Of a stretch of 64,000 nucleotides of DNA, positions 25,078 to 33,542 are shown one piece after another (position 1 is the stretch's first letter; each line of letters opens with the position of its first letter). Below the pieces are notes generated by a model. The model saw only the letters and a list, made by a program, of their open reading frames with translations. It did no database searches and was not told the DNA's origin. The position numbers and the translations under genes were made by a program. The stretch comes from M3007 sp037445225 (GTDB lineage Bacteria; Bacteroidota; Bacteroidia; Chitinophagales; Saprospiraceae), in contig JBBIKW010000005.1 in the NCBI GenBank assembly GCA_037445225.1, positions 124,001 to 188,000 on the forward strand, in the 5' to 3' direction.

Positions 25078-25181
25078 CCGCAGTAGGTCTTATTCGAGCA
25101 TTTGTCGGCATCTCCAGCGCATTGGTAGAGAAGCCGACTTTTTCAGGAGGTTTATATGGAACTTTGCCTTTTGCTGTGATA

Positions 25182-27485
25182 ATGATAAAAATTTTTTTGT
25201 CGCTGTCGTTTTGGAGTTGGGCTGTGCTGTTAATGGCGCAGGGGGAGCAAGAAGTCTGGACAGGGCGGCGTATCTCGGGCAAGCTGACCGACGGTTTGAC
25301 CCTGCGCAGGGCGGAGACGACGACTATCGTACTGGATGGGCGCTTAGATGAGCCCGCGTGGCAAGGAGCGGATGTGGCTGTCGACTTCACCCAGCAGTTT
25401 CCCGTAGACACTGTACTGGCAGAGGCGCGCACGGAGGTGCGTATGACTTTTGACGACCGTTTTTTGTACGTCGGTGTCGTGTGCTGGCAGCGCCGAGAGG
25501 ATTACACAGTCCCTTCGCTTAAGCGCGACTTTCCCAATGCTACCAGCGATGTCATCAACGTGCTCCTTTGCCCCTCGCGCGATGGACTAAATGGATTTTT
25601 GTTTGGCGTGAGCCCGCTCAACGTGCAGCGAGAGGCGCTCATAGATAATGGCGCCACGCTGTCGTTCGATTGGGACAATCGATGGGCGTCGGAGGTGACT
25701 AACTACGAAGACCACTGGATAGCGGAGATGGCTATCCCGTTTAAGTCGCTGCGCTACTCGCGCACCGAGGGTGCCAACGTTTGGTCGATCAACTTTGTGC
25801 GGGCTCGACTAAAGAGCTGGGAAGTCAGCTCGTGGCATCCGGTGCCTCGCCAATACAATGTGAATAACTTGGCTTTTTGCCATCCGCTTCGCTGGGAAAC
25901 GCCTCCACCTCCTCCCGGCCTGAATGCGGCGATCATTCCCTACGTTACAGGGCGCCGCGACGTAGAATTTCGGCGCGCCGCTCCGTCATTGGCCCTACAA
26001 GAGCGCCTGACTAGCGCGGATTACGGCTTGGGTGCCGATGCTAAAATAGGCATCACGCCGTCGCTCAACCTCGATTTGACGTTTAACCCCGACTTCTCCC
26101 AAGTGGAGGTCGACCGGCAGGTCGTCAACCTGAGCCGATTTGAGCTCTTTTTCCCCGAGCGCCGGCAGTTCTTTTTGGAAAACCGCGACTTGTTTGCCAT
26201 GTTTGGCTTTCCGAATACGCGCCCCTTCTTTTCGCGGCGCATCGGTTTGGCTTATAATCCGCTGACGGGAAGAGGAGAGGCCGTCCCAATTTTGGCCGGT
26301 GCTCGTTTAAGCGGAAAAATTACCGACGATTGGCGCGTGGGGTTTCTCAACATGCAGACGGCGCGCGTCTACTGGGACTCCGCACACGTGTTGCCGGCTG
26401 CCAACTTCACAGTGGCTACAGTTCAGCGCAAGGTGTTTAGTCGCAGCGCCTTGAGCGCGGTATTCGTCAACAAGGAGAATTTTATAAGAGGGCTCTCCGA
26501 GACGCAAAAAGCAGATATCCAACCCTGGAACCGCGTGGCGGGCCTCGAATTCAACCTCTACAGCGCCGATAACCGTTGGGAAGGCGAGTGGTACTACCAC
26601 CGCTCCTTTTCGCCCGACCCAAGACGATGTGGACAGACCGCGGCCCAGTTCTTGGGCTTTTTCGACCGCCATTTTTCGGCTCGGCTCGGCTATTTGATGG
26701 TAGACTCCTTCTATACGGCAGAGGCGGGCTTTGTGCCGCGGACGGGCTTTCAAAGCTTTTTTCCGGGCGGATCTTTGCTCTTTTATCCGAAAAAAGGCAT
26801 AATCAATCAATGGTCGGTCGAAGTGGATGCCGACCTCACCTATTCCCTCTTCGGGCAAGAGACTGACCGCGAATTAAGCGGCAGCTTAGGTTTCATCTTT
26901 CAGGATCAGGCTGAGGCTGGAGTGTATTGGAGCAACAATTACACGTTTTTGTTTGAAGATTTCGACCCGACCAATCTGTATCGATCCGGTACGCTGCCCT
27001 TGCCGGGTGGACAAGGGTATACCTACAACAATGGAGGGTTTTACTTTAGCAGCAGCAGGACGTATGACCTTCAGGGATGGGTCGAGGTAACGGTGGGGCG
27101 CTTTTTTAACGGTCGCGCGCAGTTTGTTTCGGGGGAGCTGAGCTATCGGTGGCAGCCTTACGGCACGTTTGCGGTCAGCTACAGCTACAACCGCATTCGC
27201 CTGCCGTCGCCCTATGCCAGTGCCGACGTGTGGATCGTAGGGCCGCGGGCGGAACTGGCTTTTTCGCGGAACTGGTTTCTCAGCGCCTTTTTCCAGTGGA
27301 ATACGCAGGCCAACAACTTCAATATCAACGCGCGGCTACAATGGCGCTTCGCTCCTGTATCGGATGCGTTTTTGGTGTATACAGACAACTCCTTTGCTCA
27401 GCCGGTGGCAGATACGGAGGTGCGCTTTCTGACGCCCAAAAACCGCGCCTTAGTGTTAAAAATTGTGTACTGGCTCAATGCATAA
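25182..27485 (+). CDS. DUF5916 outer-membrane protein with CBM9-like domain
   Basis: 767 residues from ATG 25182 with a signal peptide (IKIFLSLSFWSWAVLLMAQG). Residues about 45-215 form a carbohydrate-binding-family-9-like domain (IVLDGRLDEPAWQGADVAVDF, WIAEMAIPFKSLRYS). The rest is the DUF5916 barrel with the conserved LTFNPDFSQVEVDRQVVNLSRFE and FFPERRQFFLENRD blocks. It is located in the outer membrane; function in the family is not settled, though some relatives sit near protease or polysaccharide genes. An eight-codon frame (ATG 25156 to TGA 25177) lies just ahead behind AGGAGG. In-frame codons upstream of 25182 are within the divergent promoter region. Confidence 0.88.
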   Translation: MIKIFLSLSFWSWAVLLMAQGEQEVWTGRRISGKLTDGLTLRRAETTTIVLDGRLDEPAWQGADVAVDFTQQFPVDTVLAEARTEVRMTFDDRFLYVGVVCWQRREDYTVPSLKRDFPNATSDVINVLLCPSRDGLNGFLFGVSPLNVQREALIDNGATLSFDWDNRWASEVTNYEDHWIAEMAIPFKSLRYSRTEGANVWSINFVRARLKSWEVSSWHPVPRQYNVNNLAFCHPLRWETPPPPPGLNAAIIPYVTGRRDVEFRRAAPSLALQERLTSADYGLGADAKIGITPSLNLDLTFNPDFSQVEVDRQVVNLSRFELFFPERRQFFLENRDLFAMFGFPNTRPFFSRRIGLAYNPLTGRGEAVPILAGARLSGKITDDWRVGFLNMQTARVYWDSAHVLPAANFTVATVQRKVFSRSALSAVFVNKENFIRGLSETQKADIQPWNRVAGLEFNLYSADNRWEGEWYYHRSFSPDPRRCGQTAAQFLGFFDRHFSARLGYLMVDSFYTAEAGFVPRTGFQSFFPGGSLLFYPKKGIINQWSVEVDADLTYSLFGQETDRELSGSLGFIFQDQAEAGVYWSNNYTFLFEDFDPTNLYRSGTLPLPGGQGYTYNNGGFYFSSSRTYDLQGWVEVTVGRFFNGRAQFVSGELSYRWQPYGTFAVSYSYNRIRLPSPYASADVWIVGPRAELAFSRNWFLSAFFQWNTQANNFNINARLQWRFAPVSDAFLVYTDNSFAQPVADTEVRFLTPKNRALVLKIVYWLNA

Positions 27486-27501
27486 GCCGCGCAAGGCGCC
27501 C

Positions 27502-27509
27502 TATTTTTG
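27502..27509 (+). promoter_or_regulatory. Bacteroidota -7 promoter element (TATTTTTG)
   Basis: TAnnTTTG match 30 nt before the first glucosaminidase-LysM gene. Confidence 0.6.
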
Positions 27510-27539
27510 TCAGCAGTTAGACCGATTACAAAACGAACC

Positions 27540-28787
27540 ATGTTTTCTCGCCTATTCTTTTGTTGCACCGTAGCGTGTGGTGCGGTTCTTCCCTGTGCGG
27601 CATTTGCCCAGAAAGACCACGATGCGACCATAGACTCTTTGCGGCGAGTGTACATTGCCCGCTACTGCGACATTGCAATGGATGAGATGGAGCGCAGTGG
27701 CATACCTGCGAGTATCAAATTAGCGCAGGCTATTTTGGAGACGCGCGCAGGAACCAGCGAACTGGCCCAAAAGGCCAACAATCACTTCGGCATCAAATGC
27801 GGCAAACACTGGAGCGGAGAGACCTACTCTAAGAACGACGACGAGTACGACGCTAAGGGGCGGCCCGTACTGTCCTGTTTTCGCCAATACGCCAATGTCA
27901 TTGCCTCGTACGCCGACCACAGCGCCTTTTTGCGCCACCCTGAAAAACAGCAGCGCTACGGCTTCCTCTTTGACCTATCTCCCTTAGACTACAAGGGCTG
28001 GGCGGAAGGGCTTCAGCAGGCGGGATACTCTCCGGTGAGTCATTATGCAGAGCGCCTAATCTTTTACATCGAGCGCCATCAGTTATATGAATACGATAGG
28101 GCTGTAGTGAGTGGTCGGCAAGCGATGCGCCGCTCTGCTGTGGTGAACCGAGCGCGCATGGTGCAAGCGCGAGCAGGCGAGTCCCTAAGCGACATCGCTC
28201 AGCTGTACGGTATATCGGTGGATTCCCTAGTCGCCTACAACGACAGCCTGTATCGGGCAGATAGCCCGCTCCAGATAGGTGACCCGGTTTTTATAGAACC
28301 CAAAGCGATTGCGGCGGATGAAGATGGCCCTTGGATACATCGCTCCGAGAAAGGCCAGACGCTGCAGCAGTTGGCGCAGCGCTACGGCATTCGCCTGCCC
28401 GCGCTTCGCAGCCTCAACCCTGGGCTCAGGAGGGATACGCTGGATGCCAACGTGTTGGTCAGTCTGCGGCCATCCCGAAGTGAACCCCAAACCGCACTTG
28501 TAGTAAAAGGCATTCCGATGCGACAAGGGAATGCCGCCCAGGCACCTCAGCGTTTACCTGCCGAGGTGTCTTACCAAGCACTTGTGTCCGTTGCTCAGCC
28601 CAAAGCGCCTGCTCCCATCACCATCGACATGCAGACGGGCGAAGTAGAGGTGTACCACACGGTGAGTGCAGGCGAAACCCTCAGCAGTATTGCTCGGCGC
28701 TACCAAACCAAGGTGGAGCACTTGCAGCGGTTGAACCCCGGCTTAGATAAAGCGATAAGGGTAGGACAGACACTGCGCGTGCAGTAA
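27540..28787 (+). CDS. Secreted glucosaminidase (GH73) with three LysM domains
   Basis: 415 residues from ATG 27540 with signal peptide (MFSRLFFCCTVACGAVLPCA, cleavage near FAQ). Residues about 35-185 are a peptidoglycan N-acetylglucosaminidase domain: SIKLAQAILETRAGTSELA with the catalytic Glu, NNHFGIKCG, YADHSAFLRHP and GYSPVSHYAERL. Three LysM repeats follow: VQARAGESLSDIAQLYGI, SEKGQTLQQLAQRYGI and, at the C-terminus, VSAGETLSSIARRYQ. The enzyme cuts cell-wall glycan strands in the periplasm, probably for growth or daughter-cell separation. A closely similar gene follows 69 nt later. Confidence 0.92.
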   Translation: MFSRLFFCCTVACGAVLPCAAFAQKDHDATIDSLRRVYIARYCDIAMDEMERSGIPASIKLAQAILETRAGTSELAQKANNHFGIKCGKHWSGETYSKNDDEYDAKGRPVLSCFRQYANVIASYADHSAFLRHPEKQQRYGFLFDLSPLDYKGWAEGLQQAGYSPVSHYAERLIFYIERHQLYEYDRAVVSGRQAMRRSAVVNRARMVQARAGESLSDIAQLYGISVDSLVAYNDSLYRADSPLQIGDPVFIEPKAIAADEDGPWIHRSEKGQTLQQLAQRYGIRLPALRSLNPGLRRDTLDANVLVSLRPSRSEPQTALVVKGIPMRQGNAAQAPQRLPAEVSYQALVSVAQPKAPAPITIDMQTGEVEVYHTVSAGETLSSIARRYQTKVEHLQRLNPGLDKAIRVGQTLRVQ

Positions 28788-28856
28788 AAGCGTTTGTATG
28801 GAAACCGCGCATCTTTGCGGGTGGACTTTTCTTACCCAAAGCGGATTTTATCGGCT

Positions 28857-30263
28857 ATGAAGCACGTTTTTTGGGGTTGGCTGACTCTGCTCCTATTAGG
28901 ATGGGCGTGTAAAAGCCCAAGACCCATTCAGCCCGAGCGCCCGCTGCGCGCGCCCGATATGGCGGCTGTGAAATCGACGGGCAATGTTCAGCAGGACTAT
29001 ATCCAGCGATTTAAAGATATCGCCATAGCGGAGATGCAGCGCACCGGTATTCCGGCCTCGATCAAATTGGCTCAAGGCATCTTGGAGAGCGGCTCCGGGC
29101 GCAGCGAGCTGGCTGTCAATGCCAACAACCATTTTGGCATCAAGTGCAGCGGCAATTGGGATGGTAAGTCATACCACAAGAAGGACGACGACCGCGATGC
29201 CCAGGGCAACCTTATCGAGTCGTGCTTTCGCAAGTACGAGCAGCCGGAGCAGAGCTTTATCGATCACAGCGAGTTCATTCGCGATCCGCGAAAAGCAGCG
29301 CGCTATGGTTTTCTATTCAATCTGCCGCCTACCGACTACCGAGCGTGGGCCAGAGGACTACAGGCGGCGGGCTATGCCACATCGCCCACCTATGCAGACC
29401 GGCTCATCGAGCTGATCGAAAACTTGCGCTTATACGAGTACGACCAACCGGGTGCAGCTGCCACACCACCTCCGGGCTCTGTGGTGCCCGAGCGCATCCC
29501 GCCACACAAGCGCATCCAATACGTAAACGACGTCAAGATGGTTCAGGCGCGCGCCGGCGAGACCATCGCCGACATTGCGCGCATCTACCGGCTCGACCCC
29601 AGTGAAGTGGCCGACTACAACGACCGCGCCTATGCCCCTGGAGATCGGCTGCCTGCCGGCGCGCGCATCTTCATCCAACCCAAGCGGCGCAGCTGGCGCG
29701 GCCGCATCACGCATCATTTCGTGCGCGAGGGCCAAACCATGCTCGACATCGCCCAACAGTACGGCATCCAGCTCGATGCACTGCTCGAGCGAAACGGTAT
29801 GACCTACGGCCAGGAGCCTATGCCCAACGAAAAGATACGCCTGAAAGGAAAGCGCCAGGTGGGAGAAATCGTACGGCTGCGCGACCAAAAGGTCACCCCA
29901 TCGCCGAGCCCAGTGCCTCCACCCCCGCTGGTGCCCGACGACCGCCCAGCATTCGGCGCCAACGACACCACCGCCCAGCCCGCTACTCCCCAGCCGCTGC
30001 CCGAGCGACCTGCCATCACAGGTGTGCCGTATCCGTCGGACCCCATACCCGAACCCGTACCGCAGCCCTCGCCGCCCGCGCCTCAAGTGCCACCTACTCC
30101 TATGCCGCCCGCGGCACCACCCTCTGTGTTTCACCGCGTAGAGCGCGGCGATACGCTCTTCAGCCTTTCCCGCCGCTACGGGATCTCCGTAGCCGAACTG
30201 AAGCGAATGAACCAACTGACCTCCGACCGAATCCAGATCGGACAGGTGTTGCGTATCCAATAG
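28857..30263 (+). CDS. Glucosaminidase-LysM lipoprotein (paralogue of the preceding gene)
   Basis: 468 residues from ATG 28857. A lipoprotein signal (MKHVFWGWLTLLLLGWAC, Cys18) replaces the cleavable signal of its neighbour. The same glucosaminidase domain follows (SIKLAQGILESGSGRSELA, NNHFGIKCSGNWDGKSYH, FIDHSEFIRDP), then LysM repeats VQARAGETIADIARIYRL and VREGQTMLDIAQQYGI. A long proline-rich linker (about residues 345-420) leads to a final LysM, VERGDTLFSLSRRYGI. The linker could span the periplasm from the anchored N-terminus to the wall. High similarity over about 200 residues shows a tandem duplication with divergence of anchor and linker. Confidence 0.92.
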   Translation: MKHVFWGWLTLLLLGWACKSPRPIQPERPLRAPDMAAVKSTGNVQQDYIQRFKDIAIAEMQRTGIPASIKLAQGILESGSGRSELAVNANNHFGIKCSGNWDGKSYHKKDDDRDAQGNLIESCFRKYEQPEQSFIDHSEFIRDPRKAARYGFLFNLPPTDYRAWARGLQAAGYATSPTYADRLIELIENLRLYEYDQPGAAATPPPGSVVPERIPPHKRIQYVNDVKMVQARAGETIADIARIYRLDPSEVADYNDRAYAPGDRLPAGARIFIQPKRRSWRGRITHHFVREGQTMLDIAQQYGIQLDALLERNGMTYGQEPMPNEKIRLKGKRQVGEIVRLRDQKVTPSPSPVPPPPLVPDDRPAFGANDTTAQPATPQPLPERPAITGVPYPSDPIPEPVPQPSPPAPQVPPTPMPPAAPPSVFHRVERGDTLFSLSRRYGISVAELKRMNQLTSDRIQIGQVLRIQ

Positions 30264-30302
30264 GCAGGCAACTAGGGCACTCCAAAAAGAAAAAAGATTG
30301 GC

Positions 30303-31454
30303 ATGAAAAACCGCTTGTTCGTCCTGCTGTGGGTGATTGCTGCCTTGCCTAGTTGGTCGCAGGTACAGCTATCGGAACAGGCTTCTATCCGCCTAATGAC
30401 CGTAGCGCCGGGCGAAATGTTGTACAGCCTCTTTGGCCACAGCGCTCTGCGCGTGTACGACCCGGTGTTGCGCTTAGACCGCTGCTATAATTACGGCACC
30501 TTTGATTTTGAAGACCCCAACTTTTTGCTCAACTTTTGCCGCGGCCGTTTGCGCTACTATTTAGATACGGAACCTTATCGCTACTTTGAATACGGCAACT
30601 TGCGCGAGGGTCGCGCGACGAAGGAGCAGGTGCTCCAGCTCAATGCGCAACAACGACAGTTCCTGTTCGACCTATTGGAAGAAAACGCCCGCGAGGAGAA
30701 CAAGTACTACCTCTACGATTTTTTCTACGACAACTGTGCTACGCGCATCCGCGACGTAGTAGAGAAGGCGCTCTTCTATCAGGTGACTTTCGACACGACG
30801 CACTTGCCCTTGGGCAAGACTATGCGCCAACTGCTGTACCCGTACTTAGAAAATCATCCTTGGACGCGCTTGGGTATTGACCTCGCTTTGGGGATGCCGG
30901 CCGACCGGGTGGCGTCGGGGCGCGATTTTATGTTTTTGCCCGACTATTTACACGATGCCTTTGCGCGGGCCACCATTGGCGACTCGATTGCTTTAGTGGC
31001 GGAGAGCTACGAAACGCCTCGCTGGGCTGTGCGCGAGCGCGAGCCTGCTTCCGCGGGCTTTTGGGAGCGACCGCTCTGGGCGATGATGCTAGTGGCGGTG
31101 CTGGGCGTGGCCGCGATGTTTAGTCGGCGCGCTGAGTGCCTTTTCGATCTCGTGTTTTGGCTCGTCTTAGGGCTGGCCGGGCTTCTGCTCTTTCTGCTTT
31201 GGGTAGCAACGGACCATACCACCACAAAGGCCAACTGGAATCTACTCTGGGCTTTACCCACCCACTTGCTTTTCTTTTGGCGCACGAAGCGCACAGAGCT
31301 CACTGAAACCTACTTCACTGTCGTGGGGGCAGTAGCCTTCGGATTACTGCTGGTATGGGGATTCATTCCCCAGAACCTACCGGAGGAAGTATTGCCCATT
31401 GTCGTGCTGATTGCGCTCAAGGGGTTGATGCGGCGCTATCGGCGCGCGGATTGA
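30303..31454 (+). CDS. DUF4105 domain membrane protein
   Basis: 383 residues. A signal peptide (MKNRLFVLLWVIAALPSWSQ) precedes a DUF4105 (Lnb N-terminal periplasmic) domain: MLYSLFGHSALRVYDP, NYGTFDFEDPNF, YYLYDFFYDNCATRIRDVVE. The conserved His and the Asn-Cys pair resemble a papain-like NlpC/P60-type amidase or peptidase layout, but activity has not been shown to my knowledge. The C-terminal third has about four membrane helices (LWAMMLVAVLGVAAMF, LVFWLVLGLAGLLLFLLWVA and two more). It follows the wall hydrolases by 39 nt, so a role in envelope processing is a reasonable inference. Confidence 0.85.
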   Translation: MKNRLFVLLWVIAALPSWSQVQLSEQASIRLMTVAPGEMLYSLFGHSALRVYDPVLRLDRCYNYGTFDFEDPNFLLNFCRGRLRYYLDTEPYRYFEYGNLREGRATKEQVLQLNAQQRQFLFDLLEENAREENKYYLYDFFYDNCATRIRDVVEKALFYQVTFDTTHLPLGKTMRQLLYPYLENHPWTRLGIDLALGMPADRVASGRDFMFLPDYLHDAFARATIGDSIALVAESYETPRWAVREREPASAGFWERPLWAMMLVAVLGVAAMFSRRAECLFDLVFWLVLGLAGLLLFLLWVATDHTTTKANWNLLWALPTHLLFFWRTKRTELTETYFTVVGAVAFGLLLVWGFIPQNLPEEVLPIVVLIALKGLMRRYRRAD

Positions 31455-31465
31455 CCGAAAAAGAT

Positions 31466-31499
31466 GCCCTCGACGGCAGTGTGCACTGCTGCCAAGGGC
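31466..31499. terminator. Hairpin between convergent genes
   Basis: GCCCT at 31466-31470 pairs with AGGGC at 31495-31499 around an inner GGCAGTG/CACTGCTGCC stem. It lies between the DUF4105 gene and the prfB stop and could serve both strands. No T-tract. Confidence 0.5.
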
Positions 31500-31527
31500 G
31501 ATAGGGTGTGGTCTGGGAAGCGTTTGC

Positions 31528-32632
31528 TCAATCGGTCTCGATAGGCGAAGGATTGCTCCGCCACATCAGATACGCCTTAAGGAAGCCGTCGATATCGCCG
31601 TCGAGCACCGCGTCGGGGTTATGCACCTTATACCCGCTGCGCAGGTCTTTGACCCAGCGGTCGTCGAGCACATAGGAGCGGATTTGGCTACCCCATTCGA
31701 TCTTAGCCTTGCTAGCTTCGATCTTTTCTTTTTCCTCTTGGCGCTTGCGCAGCTCCAGTTCATACAGCCGGCTTTTGAGCATTTGCATGGCGCGCTCGCG
31801 GTTTTGGTGCTGGCTGCGCTCTGCTTGGCACTCTACGACAATCCCTGTGGGCAGGTGGCGGAGCCGCACGGCAGACTCGGTGCGGTTGACGTGCTGCCCG
31901 CCCGCTCCAGAGGCGCGGAAGACGTCCATTTCAATATCGTCGGGTCGAATGACGATTTCGATGCTGTCGTCTTCTACCAGCGGATACACGAATACGGAGG
32001 CAAAGGAGGTCTGACGCTTGCCTTGGGCGTTGAAGGGGCTAACGCGCACTAGGCGGTGTACGCCGTTTTCTCCTTTTAGCCATCCGTAAGCGTAAGGGCC
32101 GCGGATCTCGATGCTGGCCGATTTGATGCCGGCGGTTTCGCCAGGCTGTTCGAAGATATCCACGACCGAAAAGCCCGACTTTTCGGCCCACATTCGGTAC
32201 ATGCGCAGCAGCATGGCCGCCCAATCGCACGCCTCTGTGCCACCGGCGCCGGCGTTGATGGTGAGCACGGCATTCATAGGGTCTTCTTTCTGGTTGAGCG
32301 TGCTGCGGAACTCGGCATCGGCCAACATGCCGGCCGCCTTCTCGTACTGCCGGTCGAGCTCCTCTTCCGTGGCTAAACCCTCTCTGTGGAATTCGTACAA
32401 CACCTCTAAGTCGTCGACCTCTCGGGCCAAGCGCTGATATTCTTCTACCCAATTTTTATGCATTCCCAGGGTGCGCTGAATATTTTCAGCGCGCTTGGGG
32501 TCGCTCCAGAATTGCGGGTCTAATGTTTGAGCGGTTAGGTCTTCTATCTCCCGCAGGCGGTTGTCGATGTCAAAGATACCTCCTTAACAACACCAACCGC
32601 TCTTTTAGATCTTTCCATTGCTCTAAAGTCAT
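31528..32632 (-). CDS. prfB: Peptide chain release factor 2, with programmed +1 frameshift
   Basis: The zero frame begins at ATG 32632 and encodes MTLEQWKDLKERLVLLRRYL before a UGA at 32572-32570. The +1 frame continues as DIDNRLREIEDLTAQ and joins the long frame through to 31528, giving about 366 residues, the normal RF2 length. RF2 marks: stop-codon region near SPFNAQGKRQTSFASV and the catalytic GGQ in RASGAGGQHVNRTESAVRL. It releases peptides at UGA and UAA. Annotating only the uninterrupted frame (ATG 32463) would lose the first ~55 residues. It is followed by a hairpin; the FKBP gene upstream ends 27 nt before its ATG. Confidence 0.96.
32570..32584 (-). promoter_or_regulatory. RF2 programmed frameshift site
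   Basis: On the minus strand AGGAGG (32584-32579) is followed by TAT, then the slippery CTT and in-frame TGA, then C: the canonical arrangement with three bases between the Shine-Dalgarno-like motif and CTT. Low RF2 levels slow termination at UGA and favour a +1 slip, so RF2 controls its own synthesis. Confidence 0.95.
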
Positions 32633-32659
32633 GGCGCACAGTGTTTTTGGACAAAAGAA

Positions 32660-33505
32660 TTAGAGAACTTCTACGTAGAAAACCAGTTCGGAATTCGGTG
32701 GGATAGGACCAGCACTCTGGTTGCCGTAGCCTAAGGCCGCCGGAATAAAAAAGACCGCTTTACCGCCCCGGTTTAGGAGCATGACGCCCTCGTCGAAGCC
32801 GGGGATCATTTGCCCTACATTGGCGGGAAAGATGTAGGGCTCTCCGCGCTGATACGAGTTGTCGAACATGGTGCCGTTGGTGAGACAGCCGTAGTAGTGC
32901 ACTTTGACTTGCTCGCCCGTTTTGATGGGCGTGCCGTTACCCTTTTCTTCAATGAGGACTTTCAACCCAGAGCCGGTTGTAGTAAGGCCGGCGAGTTTTC
33001 CGGCTTTATAGTTTTTCAAAACCTCCTGCGTTCTATTCTGTACCGAGCTAAAGCGCGCCTCTGCTTCGGCGCGTCGTTTTTCCTTTTCGGCTCGCGTCAC
33101 TACATCGAGGAGCACCACTTCGTGCCGCACTTCTTTAGCATCTTTGAGTGCTGGCGGGATGAACTTTTGGAGAAAGGTGTCGATCTTTTCATAAACGGTA
33201 GCGCTATCGCCCTCACTCATGAGAAGCAGCCCGTCGTAGATGGGGGGCACGCGCACCGGCAAGTTTTCTTTGGTATACATCTCGTATTCGCGCGGACCGC
33301 CGAAGTTGCGCTCTGTACTCGACATCATCGAGTCGCCTACCCAGACGTAGTGCTGAATGAGGACAAAGTCGCCCGGCTGTGGTTTGATACCGCTCTTCTT
33401 TGTGTGGTTGATGAAGCGGTAGCCGTGTTCCGTTTTAATGCCATCGCCCTGACAGGCATAGAGAAGAGCTAATGCAGAAAGCAAAAATAACAAAGGACGC
33501 ATCAT
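32660..33505 (-). CDS. FKBP-type peptidyl-prolyl isomerase lipoprotein
   Basis: 281 residues with a lipoprotein signal (MMRPLLFLLSALALLYAC, Cys18). The C-terminal ~110 residues are an FKBP domain: GEQVKVHYYGCLTNGTMFDN, PYIFPANVGQMIPGFDEGVM, FFIPAALGYGNQ and PPNSELVFYVEVL. The first half (PGDFVLIQHYVWVGDSMMSS onwards) looks like a second, degenerate FKBP-like domain without the proline-rich active-site loop. It helps outer-membrane or periplasmic proteins fold by isomerising prolyl bonds. It lies 37 nt after the DHH phosphoesterase gene and just before prfB, all on the minus strand. Confidence 0.9.
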   Translation of the reverse strand: MMRPLLFLLSALALLYACQGDGIKTEHGYRFINHTKKSGIKPQPGDFVLIQHYVWVGDSMMSSTERNFGGPREYEMYTKENLPVRVPPIYDGLLLMSEGDSATVYEKIDTFLQKFIPPALKDAKEVRHEVVLLDVVTRAEKEKRRAEAEARFSSVQNRTQEVLKNYKAGKLAGLTTTGSGLKVLIEEKGNGTPIKTGEQVKVHYYGCLTNGTMFDNSYQRGEPYIFPANVGQMIPGFDEGVMLLNRGGKAVFFIPAALGYGNQSAGPIPPNSELVFYVEVL

Positions 33506-33542
33506 TACCTGAAAATGCCGTTTAATAGTGAACGAATGAATG

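Noticed and set aside
29430..30260. Long open frame on the minus strand opposite the second glucosaminidase-LysM gene
   Set aside because: It mirrors a GC-rich proline-coding region; its composition (Arg/Gly/His/Trp-rich) has no domain, and the plus-strand protein has clear LysM motifs.
31528..32463. A short prfB starting at ATG 32463
   Set aside because: RF2 homology continues upstream through the +1 site to ATG 32632, and the frameshift signal is canonical.
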